A stretch of 5,403 bases of DNA from Caldithrix sp. RBG_13_44_9 (GTDB lineage: Bacteria > Calditrichota > Calditrichia > RBG-13-44-9): positions 10,409 to 15,811 of the forward strand of contig MESS01000036.1 of NCBI GenBank assembly GCA_001771055.1, written 5' to 3'. The translations under genes and the position numbers were made by a program. This document shows, piece after piece, positions 1-5,311 of the stretch (positions are counted from its first letter, which is position 1; every line of letters begins with the position of its first letter). The notes under the pieces are model-generated. The model did not search any database, was not told where the DNA came from, and saw only the letters and a list, made by a program, of their open reading frames with translations.

Positions 1-437
1 CGGCTGGTGGTATAGATCAGGCGGCTAAGCAGATCCTTTTGTTCTAATAGAATTTTGATGATCTCATCTTTATTTAGCAATTGATTCTGAAGGTCAGACT
101 GTACATCTCCGGCTGAGGTCTCTTTTTGCTGCAGGATATTCTGCAATTCTGCTATCTGATTTTCATAATTGGATTTTTCACTGGCAAATTTCAGCTGCGA
201 ATAACCATAGGTGAGAATTATTCCTGCAATAAATCCAATAAGCAGGGCGATGACCGGATAGAAGAAAAGCGCTCGCTCCTTAAACCATCTTTTTAGGAGC
301 AGCTTTCGATTGACTCCGCTGGATTCCCCCGAAACATAGATTTCCTGGAAAAGCTCAAAATCCAGAGACTTTTTACAATAGGGGCATACTTTTACTGGTT
401 TAGTTAATTTTTCGGCGCAGAACGGACAATATTTCAT
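1..437 (-). CDS. Zinc-ribbon, single-TM, coiled-coil membrane protein (partial; C-terminus beyond left edge)
   Basis: The minus strand is open without a stop from an ATG at 437 to the window edge, giving 145 complete codons. Upstream of the ATG lies a consensus AGGAGG (complement of 445-450) with a 7-base spacer, which fixes the start. The N-terminus carries two CPxC knuckles (C4, C7, C18, C21) separated by ten residues, as in a small zinc ribbon. A basic stretch (about 44-55, NRKLLLKRWFKER) precedes one hydrophobic membrane span at about 57-78. From about 84 to 140 the protein is rich in Q, E, K, L and I with heptad-like spacing (IAELQNILQQKE), consistent with a coiled coil. The positive-inside rule would place the zinc ribbon in the cytoplasm and the coiled coil outside the inner membrane. 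I do not recognise a named family, and the missing C-terminus may hold the defining domain. It is transcribed divergently from the PPIase gene. Confidence 0.85.
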   Translation of the reverse strand, partial: MKYCPFCAEKLTKPVKVCPYCKKSLDFELFQEIYVSGESSGVNRKLLLKRWFKERALFFYPVIALLIGFIAGIILTYGYSQLKFASEKSNYENQIAELQNILQQKETSAGDVQSDLQNQLLNKDEIIKILLEQKDLLSRLIYTTS

Positions 438-658
438 GAGTATCCCTCCTGAAAAATATTTTAGATTTTAGATATAAAATATCACTTAAAGAATAGTAAA
501 TCTTTCAGGAGAATACTAATTATTTCTCGACTTTTATTTCTGCCTAAACTAAAAATGTATATTTTTAAATAGCAAGATTTTTTTATATTCCGGTACTTTT
601 ATTTTATGATGTTTTTTTTTAACTAAAAATAGTACTTCAAAATTATTATTTTGTTCAT
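438..658. promoter_or_regulatory. AT-rich divergent intergenic region
   Basis: These 221 bases separate two divergent genes, so promoters for both should lie here. The stretch is very AT-rich with T and A runs (for example 612-620). Apart from the AGGAGG box of the minus-strand gene at 445-450, I could not pick out a convincing -35/-10 pair on either strand. There is no ORF, tRNA or GC-rich hairpin. Confidence 0.45.
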
Positions 659-2122
659 ATGCAGAAATCCGTCCTGGCAGTGACATATTTTTTTTATTTC
701 ATGGTGGCATTGTGCCTCTATTTTGGAAGTTGCCAGCAAACTAACAATTCTCAGGAACAGATACTGGTATGGGTGGAGGGGAAAAAAATCACTCTTCCGG
801 AATTCCGTTCTTTCTATGAATTAGATCCCAATTTTGGTATCGACTCCAGCGGTTATCGGGCATTACAGGATGAATTAGATAAAATGATTAGTCATAAATT
901 AGCTTTTATTAAGGCTGATAATGAAGGACTATTAAGAGATAGCCTTATGATCAAGTATAAAAATTGGGAACTCTCACAGGCAATGCTGAGGGAATTATAT
1001 CGTCAGGTGGCAGCGGCCAAGGTTCAGGTTAGTGAAGATGAAGTGAGGAAAATGTATGCGGAGAGTACCACTCTGGTTCATGTAAGGCATCTATTCAGTA
1101 AAGATTCGTTACAAATATTATCTTGGAGGGAGAAAATCCAAAACGGCACTCCCTTTCAGTTACTTTCAAAGATTGCCTTTCAAGACACTTTTCTGGCAAA
1201 AAATGGGGGAGATCTGGGGTGGATGAAAATCTCAGATTTTGATGCCCAATTCGCCGAAGCGGTAAAAACACTCAGCAAGGGAGAGATTTCCAAACCGGTA
1301 AAAACTAAGTGGGGATATCACATTATTCAGCTGATAGATGTAACCAGGGAGGTTAAGTTCTCAGAGGATGAATATCTAAAACAAAAACCATTGATATCAA
1401 AAAAACTTGCATCCAGACAGGCTCAAGAGCTTGCCAGAAAATACATCATTGATTATATTGGCAAACTTAATCCACAGCCTGATCCGGTGGTATTTCAAAA
1501 ATTATGGTCTGCAATAGCTAAAGATGCAGCGCTGGAAAAACAAATTCCATTTACGGTAATGTTTGCTAATGAACTCATTGATCAGCTTAAAATTATTTTA
1601 GCGGAAGATCTGGAAAGAATTTTGGTCCACTATCAGAAAGGATCCATTTCTCTCGGGGAATTTTTAGTATCGCTGGAAGATATACCCGTTAGTAACCGAC
1701 CGCGAATACGAACACGGACGGATTTGTCACATAAAATAGCTATCTGGATCAGAGATAAACTTCTGTTACAAGAAGCATACAGACGGAATCTTGACAATGA
1801 TCCCGGAGTAGCAGAAGAAGTGATTCATTCGTTAGAAAAACAAATTTATCTGTATTATTTACAACAGGAATCAGAAAACCTGGATATACCTATGGCGGTA
1901 ACAAATTATTTTGCTGGTCCGCGAAAAGAAGCAGATCATTCGCTTCAAGAATTTCATACACTGGAAGAGTGGAAATGGTGGCAAGCCGAAAGAGCGTTGA
2001 TCCAGAATTTAAGATTGTCATCATCGGAAATAAAGATTGATACGGTGTTATTAAAGAAAGAAAATCAACAGATGGAGTGGCAGCGAAATGTCAGAATGTT
2101 TGCCTTTCCTAAACCTCAATAA
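659..2122 (+). CDS. Parvulin-type peptidyl-prolyl cis-trans isomerase, probable lipoprotein (SurA/PrsA-like)
   Basis: This 487-residue protein should catalyse prolyl cis-trans isomerisation and chaperone exported proteins in the cell envelope. Residues 6-24 are hydrophobic and end in FGSC, a relaxed lipobox with C25 as candidate lipidated cysteine, followed by a polar QQTNNSQEQ linker. Residues about 35-135 resemble the SurA/PrsA N-terminal chaperone segment, starting with a GKKITLPEF motif at 41-49. The parvulin domain spans about 139-230: VRHLF (H144), GGDLGW (183-188), a GEISKPVKTKWGYHII run ending at 223 with H221, all hallmark positions. Residues 231-487 are mostly helical and contain a second GSISLGEF motif (328-335), suggesting a repeat of the N-terminal segment. 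The start is the first ATG after an in-frame stop at 620-622. No Shine-Dalgarno is visible, so translation may be weak or leaderless. No clear terminator follows. Family assignment is firm; lipidation and client proteins are inferred. Confidence 0.92.
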   Translation: MQKSVLAVTYFFYFMVALCLYFGSCQQTNNSQEQILVWVEGKKITLPEFRSFYELDPNFGIDSSGYRALQDELDKMISHKLAFIKADNEGLLRDSLMIKYKNWELSQAMLRELYRQVAAAKVQVSEDEVRKMYAESTTLVHVRHLFSKDSLQILSWREKIQNGTPFQLLSKIAFQDTFLAKNGGDLGWMKISDFDAQFAEAVKTLSKGEISKPVKTKWGYHIIQLIDVTREVKFSEDEYLKQKPLISKKLASRQAQELARKYIIDYIGKLNPQPDPVVFQKLWSAIAKDAALEKQIPFTVMFANELIDQLKIILAEDLERILVHYQKGSISLGEFLVSLEDIPVSNRPRIRTRTDLSHKIAIWIRDKLLLQEAYRRNLDNDPGVAEEVIHSLEKQIYLYYLQQESENLDIPMAVTNYFAGPRKEADHSLQEFHTLEEWKWWQAERALIQNLRLSSSEIKIDTVLLKKENQQMEWQRNVRMFAFPKPQ

Positions 2123-2226
2123 AATATCTAATCTCTCCTTAATTGACAGTTTTTAATTAATAGCAGAATTCAGCCTCTCACAGATTTATCTATTGCAGGG
2201 CAACTTTTATATTATCCTCTGAAGTA

Positions 2227-2264
2227 ATGACTTTATCATAACCTGATGACTTTCCCGATAAAGT
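2227..2264. repeat. Overlapping direct and inverted repeats upstream of operator 1
   Basis: ATGACTTT occurs at 2227-2234 and again at 2246-2253, a 19-bp period. In addition, ACTTTATC at 2230-2237 is the exact reverse complement of GATAAAGT at 2257-2264, leaving a 19-base loop. The cluster lies just upstream of the candidate extended -10 element and operator-like site 1, so it could bind a second regulator. It could also be a weak hairpin behind the PPIase gene, but the low G+C and absence of a following T-run argue against a terminator. Confidence 0.35.
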
Positions 2265-2272
2265 GTTAATAT
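2264..2272 (+). promoter_or_regulatory. Weak candidate extended -10 promoter before operator 1
   Basis: TGT-TAATAT at 2264-2272 fits an extended -10 element (TGn followed by a 4/6 match to TATAAT). The best -35 I can offer is CTGATG at 2243-2248, only 3/6, with an 18-base spacer. A start near 2279 would put operator-like site 1 just downstream, where a repressor could block it. In DNA this AT-rich such matches arise by chance, so the call rests mainly on its position next to the operator. Confidence 0.25.
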
Positions 2273-2285
2273 GCAGTTCAAAATA

Positions 2286-2309
2286 TGTTAAAAGATTAAA
2301 CGTTTAACT
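2286..2309. promoter_or_regulatory. LacI-type operator-like site 1 (distal)
   Basis: The core TTAAACGTTTAA at 2296-2307 is a perfect 12-bp palindrome with the central CG typical of LacI-family operators. TTAAACG-Y-TTAACT is shared with operator 2 near the repressor start, and both copies are preceded by TGTTAA at the same spacing; over 24 positions 19 are identical. The two centres are 297 bp apart. This site could be an auxiliary operator allowing DNA looping with operator 2, or the operator of a separate transcript starting nearby. Recognition by the repressor encoded at 2619 is inferred from similarity to the promoter-overlapping site. Confidence 0.65.
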
Positions 2310-2359
2310 TAAGAAATGGTTAGTGAGGGAAAATTATTCCATCATAAAAGGGGCCAGAT

Positions 2360-2506
2360 ATGGAGCGCAATTTGAGCAACAATTTTAAGTATTTGGGAAG
2401 TATTGAAATTCATTTTGGTTTATTATTGGTTTATAATATTATTATAAATAATTACTTATATCAAACATTTTATTCTCGCTTTTTCATGGAAGTGTTTTTC
2501 CCTTAA
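2360..2506 (+). CDS. Doubtful 48-residue ORF between the two operators
   Basis: An ATG at 2360 is preceded by AAGGGG (2348-2353) with a 6-base spacer and opens a 48-codon frame ending in TAA at 2504-2506. The predicted peptide is rich in aromatic and aliphatic residues, with a hydrophobic centre (FGLLLVYNIII at about 19-29), so a small membrane peptide is conceivable. In its favour are the ribosome-binding-like box and the operator-like site 50 bp upstream. Against it are extreme AT content, overlap with a 19-bp AT palindrome, and no recognisable homology. It may well be a chance ORF. Confidence 0.2.
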   Translation: MERNLSNNFKYLGSIEIHFGLLLVYNIIINNYLYQTFYSRFFMEVFFP

Positions 2507-2554
2507 AAATGGACACCAGAGAGAATTGAAAATAAAAAAAAGTAAAAATTAGTA

Positions 2555-2583
2555 TTGACAAACCAAGAACTCAAGGTTATATT
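2555..2583 (+). promoter_or_regulatory. Sigma70-type promoter of the LacI-family repressor gene
   Basis: TTGACA at 2555-2560 is a perfect -35 hexamer. After exactly 17 bases comes TATATT at 2578-2583, a 5/6 match to the -10 consensus. The expected transcription start is near 2590, giving a leader of about 29 bases before the ATG at 2619. Operator 2 begins at the -10/start boundary, so bound repressor would occlude initiation. No Shine-Dalgarno box is evident between the promoter and the ATG, which would keep repressor levels low. Confidence 0.8.
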
Positions 2584-2607
2584 GTTAACCAGTTAAACGC
2601 TTAACTG
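2583..2607. promoter_or_regulatory. LacI-type operator 2 (proximal, autoregulatory)
   Basis: CAGTTAAACGCTTAACTG at 2590-2607 is an 18-bp palindrome with a single mismatched pair next to the central CG, the classic shape of a LacI/GalR-family operator. It overlaps the predicted transcription start of the promoter at 2555-2583 and ends 11 bases before the repressor ATG, the usual arrangement for negative autoregulation. An extra GTTAA half-site at 2584-2588 lies one short step upstream and is conserved in operator-like site 1. Binding by the adjacent repressor is inferred from position and symmetry. Confidence 0.82.
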
Positions 2608-2618
2608 ATAATTCCATC

Positions 2619-3641
2619 ATGACAGCCACCATAAAAGATGTCGCAAAAAAAGCAAATGTATCGGTAGCTACAGTTTCTCTGGTCATACATAATCATCAGC
2701 GTATCTCTTCTGAAACAAAGCGTAAAGTAAGAAAAACAATAAAAGATCTAAATTACCATCCGGTTCGCACGGCCCGGGGTCTGGTTTCGCAAAAGAGCGG
2801 CAATATTGGATTCATTGTCACTGAAGATCATTTTTCGCGGTCTGAACCTTTTTATACTCAGATTTTTCTGGGAACTGAATTTCAAGCTCGGGAAAGTGAG
2901 TACTATGTGCTCTTAACCACTGTGAACTCCGATTTTAATTCTAATTTCAAAATGCCCCGATTTATTTTGGAGCGAAATGTAGAAGGAGTAATCCTGGCTG
3001 GCAAGGTTTCGCAAAGTTTAATAGAAAATATCAAAAAATTGGAAATTCCTCTGGTTTTTGTCGACTACTATCCTCCCCAAGGAAATTATCCGGTAGTAAT
3101 GATAGATAATTTTGCAGGAGGATTAAAGGCTACGCAACATTTAATCGATTGTCATCATAATAGAATCGCCTTCATTGCCGGGGATATTTCTCATCCCAGT
3201 ATTTCAGAACGATTTCAAGGATATAAAATGGCGTTGGACCGGAATCAAATTCCATTTGATCCAAACTTAGTAGTAATTGATGAACCATATCCAGCCCGGG
3301 AATTTGGATATAACTCTGCAAAAAAATTGTTACAACGCAATATCAGTGTTACGGCAATATTTGCTTGTAATGACGCCATGGCAATAGGGGTACTACAATT
3401 TCTAAAAGAAAAAAATATAAAGGTTCCCACAGATATTTCTCTCATTGGATTTGATGATGTAGAAGCAAATCTTTCCATGGATCCTCCTTTAACCACTGTC
3501 CGGGTTCCGAAGGTGGAAATGGGTATCGAAGCCATTAAGTTAATGACTGAAATTCTTTGCCAGAGACAAACTAGATCCAGGAAAATCCTGATGCCAGTGG
3601 AATTAATCGTTCGCTGTTCTACCTGTGAACATCAAAACTAA
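2619..3641 (+). CDS. LacI/GalR-family transcriptional repressor
   Basis: This 340-residue protein has the standard length and architecture of a LacI-family regulator. The N-terminal helix-turn-helix (about 4-24) reads TIKDVAKKANVSVATVS, followed by the hinge region around NYHPVRTARGLVS (45-57), where L55 corresponds to the minor-groove intercalating leucine. The usual YxPN asparagine is V49 here. From about 61 (GNIGFIV) to the end it is a periplasmic-binding-protein-like sensor domain, with conserved FACNDAMAIG (248-257), ISLIGFDD (273-280) and PPLTTVRVP (289-297). Such proteins usually bind a sugar or related metabolite as inducer; the ligand cannot be read from sequence. The tail carries a CSTC pair (C333, C336). 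A palindromic operator overlaps its own promoter, so it is probably autorepressed. The downstream CBM protein gene begins 69 bases after the stop and is a likely target, possibly by read-through from the same promoter. Confidence 0.96.
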   Translation: MTATIKDVAKKANVSVATVSLVIHNHQRISSETKRKVRKTIKDLNYHPVRTARGLVSQKSGNIGFIVTEDHFSRSEPFYTQIFLGTEFQARESEYYVLLTTVNSDFNSNFKMPRFILERNVEGVILAGKVSQSLIENIKKLEIPLVFVDYYPPQGNYPVVMIDNFAGGLKATQHLIDCHHNRIAFIAGDISHPSISERFQGYKMALDRNQIPFDPNLVVIDEPYPAREFGYNSAKKLLQRNISVTAIFACNDAMAIGVLQFLKEKNIKVPTDISLIGFDDVEANLSMDPPLTTVRVPKVEMGIEAIKLMTEILCQRQTRSRKILMPVELIVRCSTCEHQN

Positions 3642-3647
3642 ACTGAG

Positions 3648-3676
3648 TTGCAAGCAGGAGAATCGCTCTTTCAATA
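3648..3676 (+). promoter_or_regulatory. Weak candidate promoter of the CBM protein gene
   Basis: TTGCAA at 3648-3653 and TCAATA at 3671-3676 are separated by 17 bases and are each only partial matches to the sigma70 hexamers (4/6 and 3/6). They lie in the short gap between the repressor stop and the next start codon. No operator copy was found here, so if this promoter is real it would not be directly controlled by the palindromic sites; otherwise the gene is read from the repressor promoter. Confidence 0.25.
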
Positions 3677-3710
3677 AATAATTAAAGTTACACCCAAACT
3701 AGGAGGTCAT

Positions 3711-5165
3711 ATGAGAGTAAAGTTCTACGTAATTTTTATGGCTTTGGTTCTCAGCCTTGGGTTGCTGGGGTCATTATTTGCACAGACCAATCTGTTACCC
3801 AACGGTGATTTAGAGACGATGGAGCCGGCATTTTGGACGAAGTTGAATGATGGACTGGGAGGGGCGCAAGTGATCTGGGCGCAGGACGAAACGGCGCAGA
3901 ATCCCTGGGGCCCGGTACCGAGTTACTGGTCATTTAAAGTAGTGAAGGCCGGAACAACCACGGACATGGTGGGCTGGCAGAGTGATAATAATGCGGATTT
4001 ATACTGGAATAATGCCCAGGGTAATGTGCTGTACACCTTGCGCTTTTATGCCAAAACCAGTGGAGTGAACACCAATCCAGCGAATGATGATGCCCGGATC
4101 GGGGTATGGTACAAATTTTATGCGGGTGGTAATTTGATAGCCGAGAAGCTGGTGTCGGTGGATCAGACAGTAGCGAGCAAGGATTGGGATATTATCCAGG
4201 ATGCGTTACTGGTGCCGAGTGAACCGGAGGAAGTGTATGCGGTAGCAGTAATAGGAAAGGATGCAACCGGGACGGTATGGTTTGACAATGTGGATTGTTG
4301 GACGGATCCATGGTCGATGGGGATGTTCAACAGTGATGCCGAGACCCCGGTAGGCTGGATGTACTGGTCGGCTTCGGATGCGCCGAATTATTGCGGATTG
4401 GTAGCGGACACGGCACATAGCGGTTCACACAGTGCGTTATTGTATGAGAAGGATAATGCGGATGATGAGATGGTATTTTATAGTGCGCCGATACCTGCCG
4501 TGGGAGATAAGTGGTATCGATTGAGTGTGTGGGTGAAGACGGACAGTATGAATGCTGATGCGGATTATGTTGCCTCGAATGTAACGCCCGACCGGATCAA
4601 TGAACGGATGGGTGCCTGCTTTTTCTTCCATATTGGAGATATTGAGACTTCCTGGGATTTGACCGGTGGAGATCAGTATTTTTATGCAGACCAGCGGAAT
4701 TCTGTCAGTGGCTGGACATTGTATTCGGTAGTAGCCAAAGCGCCTACTGAAGCAACCGGTGTAAGCATCCGGGCTCGTTTCACTTCTTTCCCCACCGGCT
4801 ATGCCTGGTTCGATGATTTCCGGGTTTTTGCAGCCGATGCGATAGTCTCAATTGAGGATCCTGAATCCCCCATCTCCTACTTGAGCACGAATTATGAATT
4901 AGTTCAGAACTATCCCAATCCATTCAATCCCGAAACGATCATTGAATACCGTGTTCCGGAGCGTGGAAAAGTAGAACTGAATATTTATAATATGATCGGT
5001 CAGAAGATTCGTACGTTGGTTGAACGAGAATTACCTGCCGGAACCTACCATGTAATGTGGGATGGTAAGGATGATTATGGGAAAATAGTCGCCACTGGAA
5101 TTTATCTCTATCAGTTGCGCGGCACGAATGCTTTAATTACCAAGAAAATGACTTTTGTCAAGTAA
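3711..5165 (+). CDS. Secreted protein with two CBM4/9-like modules and a C-terminal sorting domain
   Basis: A 484-residue exported protein. Residues 1-24 form a signal peptide (basic MRVK start, hydrophobic core, SLFA ending before Q25). Two jelly-roll modules of the CBM4/9 (galactose-binding-like) type follow. Module 1, about 27-196, opens with NLLPNGDLE and closes with TVWFDNVDCW. Module 2, about 204-373, opens with GMFNSDAETPVGW and closes with YAWFDDFRVF. After a linker (about 374-392) comes a FlgD-like / type IX-style C-terminal domain (about 393-484) with NYPNPFNPET, IYNMIGQKIRTLV, WDGKDDYG and ATGIYLYQL. No catalytic domain or glycosidase motif is present, so the expected role is binding carbohydrate outside the cell or on its surface; the ligand is unknown. 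The start follows a perfect AGGAGGT (3701-3707). The gene is ended by a strong terminator, suggesting robust expression. Modules are recognised by shape and terminal motifs, so the exact CBM family is less certain than export. Confidence 0.88.
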   Translation: MRVKFYVIFMALVLSLGLLGSLFAQTNLLPNGDLETMEPAFWTKLNDGLGGAQVIWAQDETAQNPWGPVPSYWSFKVVKAGTTTDMVGWQSDNNADLYWNNAQGNVLYTLRFYAKTSGVNTNPANDDARIGVWYKFYAGGNLIAEKLVSVDQTVASKDWDIIQDALLVPSEPEEVYAVAVIGKDATGTVWFDNVDCWTDPWSMGMFNSDAETPVGWMYWSASDAPNYCGLVADTAHSGSHSALLYEKDNADDEMVFYSAPIPAVGDKWYRLSVWVKTDSMNADADYVASNVTPDRINERMGACFFFHIGDIETSWDLTGGDQYFYADQRNSVSGWTLYSVVAKAPTEATGVSIRARFTSFPTGYAWFDDFRVFAADAIVSIEDPESPISYLSTNYELVQNYPNPFNPETIIEYRVPERGKVELNIYNMIGQKIRTLVERELPAGTYHVMWDGKDDYGKIVATGIYLYQLRGTNALITKKMTFVK

Positions 5166-5185
5166 GCAGGTTGCTTGCAATAATG

Positions 5186-5246
5186 CCCGATGTTTTTTAT
5201 CCTGAATCAAGATGAAGAACATCGGGTAGTTTTATTTAATTTTTTC
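5186..5246 (+). terminator. Intrinsic terminator after the CBM protein gene
   Basis: CCCGATGTT at 5186-5194 pairs exactly with AACATCGGG at 5218-5226. The stem can be extended inward to 5201/5211, giving 16 pairs with two G-U wobbles around a 9-base loop. It begins 20 bases after the stop codon and is followed by a T-rich tail (5227-5246) that includes six consecutive T at 5240-5245. This is the clearest rho-independent terminator in the window. Read-through would be needed for co-transcription with the gene at 5312. Confidence 0.88.
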
Positions 5247-5259
5247 GGTACAAGTAGTA

Positions 5260-5288
5260 ATAAAAATTTGCTTGTGGTAAATTTTTAT
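5260..5288 (+). repeat. AT-only inverted repeat before the next exported-protein gene
   Basis: TAAAAATTT at 5261-5269 and its exact reverse complement AAATTTTTA at 5279-5287 flank a 9-base loop (GCTTGTGGT); the outer pair 5260/5288 also matches, making 10 bp. It is followed by a T-rich stretch and then the AGGGG ribosome-binding box at 5301-5305. It might be a protein-binding site or a weak secondary hairpin in the leader of the next gene. With arms made only of A and T, chance is a real possibility. Confidence 0.4.
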
Positions 5289-5311
5289 CATTTTCTTTTT
5301 AGGGGACAGAC

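Larger units (their letters stand above)
2123..2618. other. 496-bp regulatory intergenic region upstream of the LacI-type repressor
   Basis: This gap between the PPIase stop and the repressor start holds no convincing gene. From left to right it contains: an AT-only 6-bp inverted repeat just after the PPIase stop (2139-2160, not a convincing terminator); a repeat cluster at 2227-2264; a weak extended -10 candidate at 2264-2272; operator-like site 1 at 2286-2309; a doubtful 48-codon ORF at 2360-2506; an extremely AT-rich section with a 19-bp palindrome at 2430-2448; and a strong promoter with operator 2 at 2555-2607. The length and content suggest a control region rather than a lost gene. Confidence 0.7.

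Noticed and set aside
647..653. TATTTTG resembling the Bacteroidetes -7 element (TAnnTTTG) just before the PPIase start
   Set aside because: It is one base short, lacks a good -33 TTG partner, and would leave almost no leader; the repressor promoter in this window is of the ordinary sigma70 type.
2139..2160. TTAATT/AATTAA inverted repeat after the PPIase stop as a terminator
   Set aside because: A 6-bp stem made only of A and T with no following T-run is too weak to be called a terminator.
2430..2448. 19-bp perfect palindrome of A and T only
   Set aside because: It lies in extremely AT-rich DNA where such palindromes arise easily, and it has no matching copy elsewhere in the window.
3245..3535. 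Minus-strand open frame of 96 codons inside the repressor gene
   Set aside because: It lies wholly within a well-conserved LacI-family coding region in the opposite strand, with no ribosome-binding box or recognisable domain; it is a shadow of the real gene.
3751..4631. Three minus-strand open frames (3751-3933, 4206-4418, 4437-4631) inside the CBM gene
   Set aside because: They arise from the biased codon use of the plus-strand gene; the translations are low-complexity, rich in R, H, P and S, and without domains.
3648..5180. TTGCAAGCA (3648-3656) and its inverse TGCTTGCAA (5172-5180) flanking the CBM gene, as possible cassette ends
   Set aside because: Nine bases is short, both contain self-complementary elements that raise the chance of a match, and no target duplication or recombinase is seen.
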